From NCBI RefSeq assembly GCF_900112865.1, contig NZ_FONH01000001.1, forward strand, positions 310,001-374,000: 64,000 nt of DNA. The letters are read 5' to 3'. The translations under genes and the position numbers were made by a program. Under the pieces are notes generated by a model. That model was not told the DNA's origin, did no database searches, and worked only from the letters and a program-made list of their open reading frames with translations. Below are positions 8,548 through 16,761 of the stretch, piece after piece (the stretch's first letter is position 1; each line of letters opens with the position of its first letter). The stretch is from Dyella marensis. GTDB taxonomy: Bacteria; Pseudomonadota; Gammaproteobacteria; Xanthomonadales; Rhodanobacteraceae.

Positions 8548-9204
8548 ATGACCACCCTTACCACTACGCCGCTCGCCCCCTTGCTGGAGCGCCTGTTTGC
8601 CCAGGCCAAGGCGGCGACCAGCCCCGCCTGGTCCGACTTCCCGCGCGAGGAGCTGTCGCGGCTGATGCACAGCAAGACCGAGTATCTCGATTTCTACGGC
8701 CGCCTGAAGGACTTGTGGCTGCCCGTCTCGCGCAACACGGCCCAGCTGCTCTACATGCTGGCGCGCGGCTGCCGTGCGAAAGCCATCGTGGAGTTCGGCA
8801 CCTCGTTCGGCATTTCCACCTTGCACCTGGCGGCGGCCCTGCGCGACAACGGCGGCGGCCGTCTGATCACCACTGAATTCGAGCCAGGCAAGGTTGCGCA
8901 GGCACGCGAGCATCTGCAAGCCGGCGGCGTGCTCGACCTGGTGGAGATTCGCGAAGGCGATGCGTTGAAGACGTTGAGTGCGAATCTTCCCGAGTCGATC
9001 GACCTGGTGCTGCTGGACGGAGCGAAAGCCCTTTATCCGGAGGTGCTGAATCTGCTGGAAAGTCGCCTGCGCCCTGGCGCGCTGATCGTCGCGGACAACG
9101 CGGACTACAGCCCGGAGTATCTGGAGCGCGTGCGCGCACCGGCCAGCGGCTATCTGTCGGTGCCCTTCGCCGAGGACGTCGAGCTGTCGATGCGGCTCGG
9201 CTGA
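8548..9204 (+). CDS. O-methyltransferase-like SAM-dependent enzyme
   Basis: A 218-residue class I methyltransferase of the catechol/caffeoyl-CoA O-methyltransferase type (family 3). Seen: motif I IVEFGTSFGISTLHLA at about residue 75, an acidic strand ITTEFEPGK, and the active-site strand IDLVLLDGAKALYPEVL with the metal/substrate Asp; LIVADNADYSPEYL follows. The ATG is preceded by CCGGAG. It faces the TetR gene, so TetR control is likely. Substrate not deducible. Confidence 0.87.
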   Translation: MTTLTTTPLAPLLERLFAQAKAATSPAWSDFPREELSRLMHSKTEYLDFYGRLKDLWLPVSRNTAQLLYMLARGCRAKAIVEFGTSFGISTLHLAAALRDNGGGRLITTEFEPGKVAQAREHLQAGGVLDLVEIREGDALKTLSANLPESIDLVLLDGAKALYPEVLNLLESRLRPGALIVADNADYSPEYLERVRAPASGYLSVPFAEDVELSMRLG

Positions 9205-9247
9205 CGGAAATCCGGTCGGCCATGTGCAAGGCCGTAGGAGGACCATC

Positions 9248-9481
9248 ATGAGCAACAGCCTCTTGCTCCGTATCCTTGCCCTGGCCGAACGGATCGAACC
9301 CGACCGCGAGGCGATCTGGGAATGGTTCTTTCGCACGCCCATTTCGCCCTATGGCAGGACGGCTTATGAACTTGGACAGGATGGCGAGGGCGATGCGGTG
9401 ATTGCGTTCCTGGAGCGGGCGATTGAAGCATCGAATACCAGTCACCTCGACGTCATCCCGGCGCAGGCCGGGATCCTGTGA
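9248..9481 (+). CDS. small protein resembling the ParS/MbcA (DUF2384) toxin-binding domain
   Basis: A 77-residue protein. Residues about 23-60 (AIWEWFFRTPISPYGRTAYE, then LGQDGEGDAVIAFLERAI) follow the pattern of the Xre/MbcA/ParS C-terminal domain (W, TP, G, T, EL, GEG, then a helix). No RES toxin gene lies next to it, and the N-terminal DNA-binding half of such antitoxins is missing. The C-terminal residues VIPAQAGIL are encoded by a REP repeat that also supplies the TGA stop, so the protein was extended or truncated by the repeat. AGGAGG at 9237-9242 supports the ATG at 9248. Confidence 0.55.
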   Translation: MSNSLLLRILALAERIEPDREAIWEWFFRTPISPYGRTAYELGQDGEGDAVIAFLERAIEASNTSHLDVIPAQAGIL

Positions 9482-9595
9482 CGACAACAGCAGGTTGTCG
9501 CGTCACGCAGACAAGTAAAGGAATAAAGGCCGTGCAACTTTTACGTGACAATCCAACGTGACTGTCACTGGATCCCGGCCTGCGCCGGGATGACG
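9451..9595. repeat. REP inverted pair (REPIN), 26-bp arms
   Basis: The 26-bp arm at 9451-9476 (CGTCATCCCGGCGCAGGCCG, then GGATCC) recurs as an exact reverse complement at 9570-9595. Each arm is itself a short GC hairpin (CCCGG/CCGGG). The 93 bases between carry no gene. The same family occurs at 52083-52235 with a variant arm. The left copy lies inside the end of the small gene at 9248. Confidence 0.9.
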
Positions 9596-9701
9596 AGCTG
9601 GCAGCATCGCGCCTGGCTGTACTGGCCGTTCGGCGGATACCGCGTTCACCTGCCCCCGCGCTAGCATCGATCTGTTTCGTACATGCCAAGGAATGCGCTC
9701 G

Positions 9702-10436
9702 ATGCTACGGAATCTCCAGCTTGCCGCTCTCGCCCTCGCAGTCCTCTTCGCCACGCCAGGCATGGCGCAACATGACCACCGCTCCAGCGTGCCCAATGGT
9801 TGCCAACCGCTGGGCACGCACAAGGTGGGCGACATCGGTTGCTACATCGTCGCGCAGGAGTCGATGGTCAATCCGCCCGGTGGACCGCTTTATTGGCACC
9901 TGGATACATTCGCCGACGTCAAGGCGGCGCGCGTCGCCCGCAGTACCAACGGCAGCGTGATCGAGGCCTACGGGCAGGTCTGGCTGCTGACGGTCGCCGA
10001 GGAAAACTGGAATCCGGAAGGAGGCCGCCATGTCGCCACCATCGGCCCGTTCACGCCGTTGACCAAGGGCATGCAGACCGCGACCTACATGGTCGCGACC
10101 ACGGATGCCAACATGGATTCGCCGCCGCACACCCACGCCGGCCCGGAAGTCTTCTATGTCATCGACGGCGAGCAATGCCTGGAGACGCCCGACGGCATGC
10201 AGTCCTTGAAGGCAGGTGAAGGCCGCGCCGTGGCCGGCGGCGTACCGATGAAGCTGTATGGCGCCGGCAGCGTGACGCGGCGGGCGCTGGTCCTCGTGCT
10301 TCATGACGCCGCGCAGCCGGTGGTGATCCGTCGTCCGGCGTGGCAACCGAAGGATCTGTGCCTTGCCGGAACGGATGAACACATGCCGGCGGGTGCCTTC
10401 GTGCCTAGCTCACCGGAATATCGATCCGCTCGATGA
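9702..10436 (+). CDS. exported cupin-domain protein
   Basis: A 244-residue secreted protein with a signal peptide (MLRNLQLAALALAVLF, cleavage near GMAQ). The C-terminal half is a cupin barrel: metal-ligand pattern PPHTHAGPEVFYVIDGEQ (two His and a Glu) and a second motif around GGVPMKLYG, where the usual His appears changed. The N-terminal half has paired Cys (GCQPLG, GCYIVAQE). The ATG at 9702 is preferred over 9693 because AAGGA (9688-9692) touches the first ATG but is nine bases from the second. Its last 32 bases overlap the convergent gene at 10405. Periplasmic location inferred; ligand unknown. Confidence 0.8.
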   Translation: MLRNLQLAALALAVLFATPGMAQHDHRSSVPNGCQPLGTHKVGDIGCYIVAQESMVNPPGGPLYWHLDTFADVKAARVARSTNGSVIEAYGQVWLLTVAEENWNPEGGRHVATIGPFTPLTKGMQTATYMVATTDANMDSPPHTHAGPEVFYVIDGEQCLETPDGMQSLKAGEGRAVAGGVPMKLYGAGSVTRRALVLVLHDAAQPVVIRRPAWQPKDLCLAGTDEHMPAGAFVPSSPEYRSAR

Positions 10437-11139
10437 ACTTCCGCCGCGGGAACCATCGCCGCCCCGCATCGCGCAACTTCGCCGCCACCTTGGGCATGGC
10501 TTCCAGCGTCGCGGGAACCGCCTGGTACACACTGGTGGCCGCCGTTTCCCACCGCGCGAAATGCATGTCGCCCAGCGCCTGCTTGAACTGCTCCATGGTG
10601 ATCGGCTTGCCCATGATGCCCGCGCGCGCAGCCATCGGATGCACGATCTCGAACAGCAGGTCGTTGCGGATGTTCAGATGCAGGATGCAGTCGTCATAGC
10701 GCCGCTGCGAGGCTTCGACTTCCACGATCAGGCTGGCGTCGCCGCGCTCCACCAGGAAGGTCAGGTCTTCCACGCGCTGGCGCGCATGGCTGCTGGGCGG
10801 ATTGGGAAAGGCGCGCAGGTTGGAGATCTGATGCCAGCTGTCCTTGCCCTTGGAGAGCTCGGCCTGCACGGTGGACAGGTAATGCGCCTGCGACACCAGC
10901 ACCAGGATCGCGCGGTTGATCGCGCCGGCACGCAGCTCCTCGCGCCGCACGGACTCGTTGATGCCCTGGTATTTGAAGGCGAGCACGGCGCCCAGCAGCG
11001 TACCCACGAAGGGGAACGTCCAGGTCGCCAGGTCCTTCGGCGCGATCGCGTCGGTGAAATACGCGACGGCGAACAGCAAGGCTACGAACAGCAGTGCGAG
11101 CACTGCAAGCAGCCCTCCACCTACGCCAGACACTCTCAT
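10405..11139 (-). CDS. two-helix membrane-anchored protein of unknown function
   Basis: A 244-residue protein with two N-terminal transmembrane helices (about 9-29 and 42-60) joined by a short periplasmic loop, then a mostly helical cytoplasmic region of about 180 residues, Arg- and Glu-rich and probably coiled. AAGGGTGAT precedes the ATG. The N-terminus resembles small-molecule-sensor or DUF-type membrane anchors, but I recognise no family. It ends inside the cupin gene. Confidence 0.7.
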   Translation of the reverse strand: MRVSGVGGGLLAVLALLFVALLFAVAYFTDAIAPKDLATWTFPFVGTLLGAVLAFKYQGINESVRREELRAGAINRAILVLVSQAHYLSTVQAELSKGKDSWHQISNLRAFPNPPSSHARQRVEDLTFLVERGDASLIVEVEASQRRYDDCILHLNIRNDLLFEIVHPMAARAGIMGKPITMEQFKQALGDMHFARWETAATSVYQAVPATLEAMPKVAAKLRDAGRRWFPRRKFIERIDIPVS

Positions 11140-11295
11140 GGGATCACCCTTCGGTCACCAGTCCGGTCCCCCTGGTCGATCGACGATGCTCGCACAGCAT
11201 AGTGTGAAGGCGCCGACGGGCCTAGGTTCCGGGCCGGCGCGCCGGGATCTGATGGGCGTCGACGGGGGTTGCCGTTCAGCCAACGCCGACAACGC

Positions 11296-11790
11296 TTACT
11301 TGCCGCCGCCCTCGATGCTGTGGTGGTCGTAGCTGACCACACGCACCAGTTGCCACCGGCCGTCCTGGTAGCGCCAGATGTGCAGGAACTTGCCTTCGCC
11401 CTGGCAGGCGTTCGAACCGATCTGGCAGAAGCGATGCGTGCCCGTCTCGATCGCGCCGTAATCCTTGATCGGATACACCTCGAGCGTGCCGACCAGCTCG
11501 CGGCGCACCTTGTGGCAGATGTTGCGGCGGGTGGCGTCGACCACCGCATCGCGGCCGGTCATCAGTCCGGCCTTGTCGTGGAAGAACTCGACGTCCGCAC
11601 TGAAGTAATCGCCGAAGGTCTTCAGGTCGCAGTTGTTGTAGGCGTCGAAGACTTTCCGGTCCAGCTCATTGACGGTGCGCACCAGCGCATCGCCTTCCGG
11701 GATCGCGGCAGGCGTGGCGGCCTGCGCGACCGGGCACGCGAACAGCGGGACAAGCAACAGGGCAAGGCGCGAACGGCGAGAGGCATGCAT
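11296..11790 (-). CDS. secreted SnoaL/DUF4440-like protein (NTF2 fold)
   Basis: A 164-residue exported protein. The signal peptide ends near PVAQA, and the mature part is one NTF2-like domain: VRTVNELDRKVFDAYNNCDL, FGDYFSADVEFFHDKAGLM, GRDAVVDATRRNICH, and the last strands KFLHIWRYQDGRWQLVRVVS followed by YDHHS. The family includes DUF4440 and SnoaL enzymes and carriers. Two Cys pairs could form disulphides. The ATG at 11790 is used; a frame nine residues longer lacks signal character. No catalytic assignment is possible. Confidence 0.8.
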   Translation of the reverse strand: MHASRRSRLALLLVPLFACPVAQAATPAAIPEGDALVRTVNELDRKVFDAYNNCDLKTFGDYFSADVEFFHDKAGLMTGRDAVVDATRRNICHKVRRELVGTLEVYPIKDYGAIETGTHRFCQIGSNACQGEGKFLHIWRYQDGRWQLVRVVSYDHHSIEGGGK

Positions 11791-11903
11791 GGAAGGCTCC
11801 TGGTCGGCGGGATCCACTGACGGTCGGCAACCGTCCTGCGCATCGGCCCGGCAAGCCTAAGCCTTCAGCCGCCCGCGCACAGCATGCCGGATGGCATCCC
11901 GCC

Positions 11904-12737
11904 TCAGCCCTGCAGTTCGGCCAGTTGCCGGCGCAGTTCCGCGTTCTCCGCCGTCAGCTCGGCCACGCGCTGGCGCAACGCGAGCAGTTCCTCGCGCTCG
12001 GCCAGCACCGGCTCCGCGGCAGCCTTGCCTTCGTCCTCGTCTTTCTGGCGCGGCTTGCGCCGCGACTCGCGCACGCGCTTGGCGGCTTCCTTCAGTTCCT
12101 TCCCGCCGGCCTCCGCGGCGGCGCGCTGCTCCTCCACCGGCAGGCTGGCCACGGCGGCGGCGGCATTGATCGATAGCATGCCGGACTTCACGGCGGCGAC
12201 TACTTCCTCGGTGGCCTGCTTCTGGATCTTCTCGATCAGGCCGACCTGGCTCTGGCTCAGGCGCGCCTCGCGGGCGAGATCGTCGCGGCTGGGCACGGGA
12301 TCGGCAGCCGAAACCACGGCCGGAGCTTCGACAGGCATGACCTGCGCTTCCGCCACGGCTTCCGCGCCCATGGCTGGCGCCTCGTCTTCGCTGGCCTTTG
12401 CTTTCCCCCGACGCGCCGCCAGGATTTCGCGCTTGCGCAGCGCCAGCACCCCGCGCTGGAACGGCGATACGCTGCGCCTTCCCAGATGCTGTTCGATCAT
12501 CCACAGGTGCACGTCCTCCATGGACTGGAAGCGCGTGTTCTGGATGGTCTGGAACGGCAGGTCGTGCTTGCGGCATACGCTATAGCGATGATGGCCGTCG
12601 ACCAGGGTATCGCCCCACAGCACCAGGGCGTCGCGGCAACCTTCGGCGAGGATGCTGCGCTCCAGCGCCTCGTACTCGTCCGGCGTCATGGGGTCGATAT
12701 AGGCCTTGAGTTCCTCGTTGACGACTATGTCCGTCAT
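11904..12737 (-). CDS. ParB/Srx-fold protein with coiled-coil C-terminus
   Basis: A 277-residue protein. Residues 1-100 are a ParB-like N-terminal domain (VVNEELKAYIDPMTPDEYEA, LVDGHHRYSVCRKH with the GHHR nucleotide-binding motif at 48-51). The middle is Ala/Glu-rich, a helix-turn-helix-like segment follows (REARLSQSQVGLIEKIQKQA), and the C-terminus is a basic then leucine-heptad coiled coil (LLALRQRVAELTAENAELRR). It is not the chromosome-segregation ParB: it has no parA partner and lacks the canonical ParB dimer domain. Such solitary proteins bind DNA or act as CTP-dependent regulators; function here is unknown. Confidence 0.78.
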   Translation of the reverse strand: MTDIVVNEELKAYIDPMTPDEYEALERSILAEGCRDALVLWGDTLVDGHHRYSVCRKHDLPFQTIQNTRFQSMEDVHLWMIEQHLGRRSVSPFQRGVLALRKREILAARRGKAKASEDEAPAMGAEAVAEAQVMPVEAPAVVSAADPVPSRDDLAREARLSQSQVGLIEKIQKQATEEVVAAVKSGMLSINAAAAVASLPVEEQRAAAEAGGKELKEAAKRVRESRRKPRQKDEDEGKAAAEPVLAEREELLALRQRVAELTAENAELRRQLAELQG

Positions 12738-12957
12738 CGCGCGCTTCCGGAATGGCAAAAGGGGCGCATTGTAGAGAGTGAGGGCCGCTCGCGCTGCCTT
12801 GACGGGGAGCGTCATTTGCACTCACCAACCATCTCCCTTGCGTTTGCCGACCGGGCGGGCGTGACCACCGCCGGCTTCCAGGCGACGGCCGCGCCGCGCT
12901 ATCTTGCGCGGCGGAGCATCGTCGATCCCTCCCTCAAGCTCACCGGGAAGCCAGCCC

Positions 12958-14934
12958 ATGGCCAGCAACCACCCGTACCTTTCCGCGCCCAGCCGCGAGC
13001 AGGCGCTGCACGCGCTGTACGAGGCGGCCGAGCTCGAACACTGCCTGATGTGCACTTACCTGTATGCCGCGTTCTCGCTGAAGAGCTCGGTCGACGAGGG
13101 CCTCACGCCGGCGCAGCTGGACGCCGTGTCGCGCTGGCGGCGCGCCATCCTGCAGGTGGCCACCGAAGAAATGGGCCACCTGGTGGCGGTATGGAACATC
13201 ACGGTGGCGCTGGGCGGCGCGCCACGCATCGGCCGCTTCAACTTCCCGCTGGACCCCGGCATCCTGCCGGCCGGCGTAGTTGTGAAGCTGGCTCCGTTCA
13301 ACGTGGCCACGCTGCAACACTTCATCTACCTGGAACGCCCCGCCGGCTCGGCCGAGCCGGACGGCGAAGGCTTCAGCGCGGACCGCAGCTTCGTGCGCGG
13401 CGCCGACGGCCCTCGCCTCACGCCGATGGGCGTGGACTACGACACCGTCGGCCAGTTCTACGAGAAGCTCGCAGAAGGCCTGCGCCGCATGGTCGACACC
13501 TATGGCGAGTCCGGCGCGCTGTGCGGCACGCCGGAGTTGCAGTTGACCGATGCCGACGCCAACCTGCCCGGCTGCAAGCGCGTGATCTGCCTGAAGACCG
13601 CGCTGGCCGCCTTCGATGCCATCGTCACCCAGGGCGAAGGTGCGCAGGAAAACGTCGAGGACTCGCACTACCGGAAATTCGCCGCAATCCGTGCGGAATA
13701 CCAGGCCTTGCTGGCGGAGGATCCGAACTTCGTGCCGGCCTTCCCCGCGGCGACCAATCCGGTGATGCGGCGTCCACCGCGTCCGGAAGGCCGCGTGTGG
13801 ATCGAGGACGCGCGCGCCATCGCCACCGTCGACCTGGCCAATGCCGCGTACGGCCTGATGCTGCGCCTGCTCGGCTATGCCTACGCGGTGCCGTCGCCGG
13901 ATCCGGACAAGGCACTGGCGGTGGACCTGGCGGTGGGCCTGATGCGCGCGATCGCGCCGCTGGCCGAACGCGCCGCACGGCTGCCGGCCGGTCCGTCCAA
14001 TCCGCAATGCCATGCGGGCCTGTCGTTCATTGCCTTGCGCGATGCGTCGGCGTTGCCGCCGGGGCCCGGTGCGCGGCGCTATTTCATCGAGCGGCTGCAG
14101 CAGTTGGCGGATGCAGCGGTGCGCTTGAACGAGCCAGGCGATGCGCGCACTGCGGGGGCCGCGACCTGGCTGGCGCGGTTGGCGCAGAGTGCGGCGCAAG
14201 GCTTCGATCCGGACCGCCCGGCCGGCCTTGTGCAGGCGCCTGCCCCGGCGATCGCCGCAACGCCACCGCCTCCCGCGCCGCCGGCCAGCGTGGAAGACGG
14301 TATCGAACGCGTCGAAGGCGAGAAGCTCACCCTGCTGTTCGAAAGCAAGCGCTGCATCCACGCGCGCTTCTGCGTCACCGGCGCGCCGACCGTGTTCCTC
14401 GCCAATGTGCAAGGCCCGTGGATCCATCCCGACACCGTGGACGTGGAACGCCTGGCCGAGATTGCCCACGCCTGCCCGTCCGGCGCCATCCAATATCGCC
14501 GCCGCGATGGCCGGCCCGACGAAACGACGCCGCCGGTGAACCTTGCCGGCACGCGCGAGGCCGGCCCCTACGCCTTCCGCGGCGAGCTGTATCTCAACGG
14601 CGTACCTGCCGGCTATCGCGCCACCCTATGCCGCTGCGGCGCCTCGAAGAACAAGCCGTTCTGCGACGGCTCGCATCACGATGCGGGCTTTACGGCCAGC
14701 GGCGAACCGCCGACCGGCAAGGCCACTGACATGCTCGCCATGCGCAACGGCCCCTTGCATCTCGAGCCGCAGCCGAACGGACCATTGAAGGTGCGCGGAA
14801 ATCTCGAAATCGTCAGCGGCACCGGCAGGATGGTGGCAAGGGTGACGAGCGCGTTCCTGTGCCGCTGTGGCGGCAGCAAGAACAAGCCGTTCTGCGATGG
14901 GACGCACGCGACGATCGGGTTCGTGGCGGATTGA
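12958..14934 (+). CDS. four-domain protein: ferritin-like, 4Fe-4S-like and two CDGSH clusters
   Basis: A 658-residue redox protein. Residues 10-320 form a ferritin-like domain of the VioB/iminophenyl-pyruvate dimer synthase type, with metal ligands in YEAAELEHCL (E22, E25, H28) and ATEEMGHL. After a proline-rich linker comes a divergent mono-cluster ferredoxin domain (KRCIHARFC, C466, C472 and C506 in HACPSG). Two CDGSH iron-sulphur domains follow: C558, C560, C569, H573 and C635, C637, C646, H650, each C-x-C...CDG(S/T)H. The frame extends 18 residues upstream, but GGGAAG before the ATG at 12958 fits. Together it looks like an oxidase or oxygenase with its own electron relay; the substrate is unknown. 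Confidence 0.87.
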   Translation: MASNHPYLSAPSREQALHALYEAAELEHCLMCTYLYAAFSLKSSVDEGLTPAQLDAVSRWRRAILQVATEEMGHLVAVWNITVALGGAPRIGRFNFPLDPGILPAGVVVKLAPFNVATLQHFIYLERPAGSAEPDGEGFSADRSFVRGADGPRLTPMGVDYDTVGQFYEKLAEGLRRMVDTYGESGALCGTPELQLTDADANLPGCKRVICLKTALAAFDAIVTQGEGAQENVEDSHYRKFAAIRAEYQALLAEDPNFVPAFPAATNPVMRRPPRPEGRVWIEDARAIATVDLANAAYGLMLRLLGYAYAVPSPDPDKALAVDLAVGLMRAIAPLAERAARLPAGPSNPQCHAGLSFIALRDASALPPGPGARRYFIERLQQLADAAVRLNEPGDARTAGAATWLARLAQSAAQGFDPDRPAGLVQAPAPAIAATPPPPAPPASVEDGIERVEGEKLTLLFESKRCIHARFCVTGAPTVFLANVQGPWIHPDTVDVERLAEIAHACPSGAIQYRRRDGRPDETTPPVNLAGTREAGPYAFRGELYLNGVPAGYRATLCRCGASKNKPFCDGSHHDAGFTASGEPPTGKATDMLAMRNGPLHLEPQPNGPLKVRGNLEIVSGTGRMVARVTSAFLCRCGGSKNKPFCDGTHATIGFVAD

Positions 14935-14943
14935 CCGGGCGAC

Positions 14944-15750
14944 TCAAACCGCCTCGCGCAAATACGCCAACATGGCTTCATTGAACTCCTCCGGCCGCTG
15001 CAGCAGCGCGAAGTGGGTTCCTCCAGACAGGACGATCGACCTGGCCCCAGGGATGACCCTGACCAGATGCTCCGTATGCTCTCGCGTAATGAATTCGTCG
15101 CTCTCGCCCGTGACGATCGCCACCGGCACGCGGATCGCCGCCAGCGCGGCATCGTCGTAGGTAGGCTGCGCCTGCGTCATCCGATCGACCGCCTGCGCGA
15201 TCTCGTCGAAGCGCTCCGCCTCCGGCGAAAAGCGCGCGTGATCGAGCTTCACCCGATTGAACATGCGCCCCAGCACCGGATCGTCCATATCCAGCGGCTT
15301 CAATCCGTCCAGATGCATCACGGTACCGAATGCGAACACGCGGCCGACTCGCTGCGGATGCCGCATGGCCAGGGTCAGACCGATGATGGCGCCGTCGCTC
15401 CAGCCCACGATCGCGGCTGCCGGCAGTTCCAGCGCATCCATCACCGCCAGCACTTCTTCGGCTTCCAGCGCGTAGCTCAGCGGCTCCGCACCCAGCGTAC
15501 TGCGCCCGCGGCCGCGGTTGTCGATGGCGATCGCGCCGTAGCCTGCCGCAGTGAGCGCTGCGATCTGGCGGCTCCAATCGGCGGCCTGGTTGAACGCCCC
15601 GTGCAGGAGGAGCACCGGTGCTCCTTCGCCGTATACGCCGCACCAGATCGAAGCGCCCGCATGGGACACGCGCAGTTCCCGCACCGGCGTCGGCAACGGC
15701 GGCGTGCCGTGCGCGGCGTAGTGACTTAAATCTTCGTCGCGGAATTCCAT
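14944..15750 (-). CDS. alpha/beta hydrolase
   Basis: A 268-residue alpha/beta-hydrolase. Seen: oxyanion HG in VLLLHGAFNQAADW, IDNRGRGRS, nucleophile elbow VGWSDGAIIG (Ser), the acid in GESDEFI and catalytic His in GGTHFALLQRPEEF. The start at 15750 was taken because GAGGGCCCG precedes the ATG; an upstream frame of 124 more codons lies over the phzF-like gene and is spurious. It converges with the iron-sulphur protein, nine bases between stops. Substrate not deducible. Confidence 0.88.
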   Translation of the reverse strand: MEFRDEDLSHYAAHGTPPLPTPVRELRVSHAGASIWCGVYGEGAPVLLLHGAFNQAADWSRQIAALTAAGYGAIAIDNRGRGRSTLGAEPLSYALEAEEVLAVMDALELPAAAIVGWSDGAIIGLTLAMRHPQRVGRVFAFGTVMHLDGLKPLDMDDPVLGRMFNRVKLDHARFSPEAERFDEIAQAVDRMTQAQPTYDDAALAAIRVPVAIVTGESDEFITREHTEHLVRVIPGARSIVLSGGTHFALLQRPEEFNEAMLAYLREAV

Positions 15751-15854
15751 CGGGCCCTCTTCGGTGTGGCACGGATGACCAAGCCGGCAGCATGAACCCC
15801 TGGCCCGGACATGGGAAGCAAGCTGCATGGGCGAAGCGGTATCGCCGAGCAATG

Positions 15855-16691
15855 CTAAGGAAAGAGCTGCCCCTCCACGCGCGTCGAGCAGACGCCGCCG
15901 ATCCACAGGTCCGTGCCATCGCTGCGCACATGGATGCGGCCAGCGCGTCCGAGCGCGGTGCCCTGGGCAATCACGAAGGACGGCGGCGCCATACCCTGGT
16001 CCAGCAGCCAGCGTGCGAGGCCGGCGTTGAGGCTGCCGGTGGCCGGATCCTCGGGCACCGCATCGCCGCCGATGAAAGCGCGCACTTCGAACAAGGCATC
16101 GCCGCCGGGCCAGGGCGCACATAGACCGATCGGGATGCCCTGCAGACCCGCTAGATCCGGCGTCAATCCGAGCAGGCGCGCACGATCGCCGAGCATCAGC
16201 GCGAGCCAGCCCGCGCCATTGTCGACCCAGCGGGCATGCAGCACTTCATCGCGGCGCAGCCCGAAGGCAGGAAGGATGGCCGCCACCAATGACTCGTCGA
16301 CCGCGTCGGTGCGCAGCATGGGCGGTGCGGCAAAAGCCCGCTGTCGCCCCTCGACGCGCACGCGGACCAGCCCCACGGCGCAGGACTGCAGCACCTCCCC
16401 GTCCCGCGCCTGGCCGCCGGCCGCCAGCCAGGCATGGCAGGCGCCCAGCGTCGGGTGGCCGGCGAAAGGCATTTCGCGCAGGCTGGAGAAGATGCGCACG
16501 CGATAGTCGGCGCGCGGATCGTCCGGCGGCAGCAGGAAACAGGTTTCGCTCAGCTGGGTCCAGCGCGCCAGCGCCAGCATGTCGTCGTCCGTCAGGCCAT
16601 CGGCGTCGTGCACGATGGCGACGGGATTGCCGCGAAACGCCTCGGCGGAAAACACATCGACCAGGGTGAATCGCTTCGCGCGCATCGGCAT
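15855..16691 (-). CDS. PhzF-family isomerase/epimerase
   Basis: A 278-residue member of the PhzF fold (diaminopimelate-epimerase-like). Seen: the family opening TLVDVFSAEAFRGNPVAIV, the catalytic Glu in LSETCFLLPP (E49), FSSLREMPFAGHPTLGACHA and the second-lobe EDPATGSLNAGLA. PhzF-like proteins isomerise small enol or amino acids; outside phenazine clusters the reaction is usually unknown, and no phenazine genes lie here. An ATG two codons downstream is an equally possible start. Same strand as the hydrolase at 14944, separated by 104 bases. Confidence 0.9.
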   Translation of the reverse strand: MPMRAKRFTLVDVFSAEAFRGNPVAIVHDADGLTDDDMLALARWTQLSETCFLLPPDDPRADYRVRIFSSLREMPFAGHPTLGACHAWLAAGGQARDGEVLQSCAVGLVRVRVEGRQRAFAAPPMLRTDAVDESLVAAILPAFGLRRDEVLHARWVDNGAGWLALMLGDRARLLGLTPDLAGLQGIPIGLCAPWPGGDALFEVRAFIGGDAVPEDPATGSLNAGLARWLLDQGMAPPSFVIAQGTALGRAGRIHVRSDGTDLWIGGVCSTRVEGQLFP

Positions 16692-16761
16692 CCCATTCGG
16701 TCGGCCCGCGTCGCGCGGAGCCGCAAAGGCGGGACTTTAGCGCAACCGCGCGCGGCCCCGG

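Noticed and set aside
9224-9247. Upstream start for the ParS-like small gene
   Set aside because: The residues MQGRRRTI are encoded by the ribosome binding region; AGGAGG points to ATG 9248.
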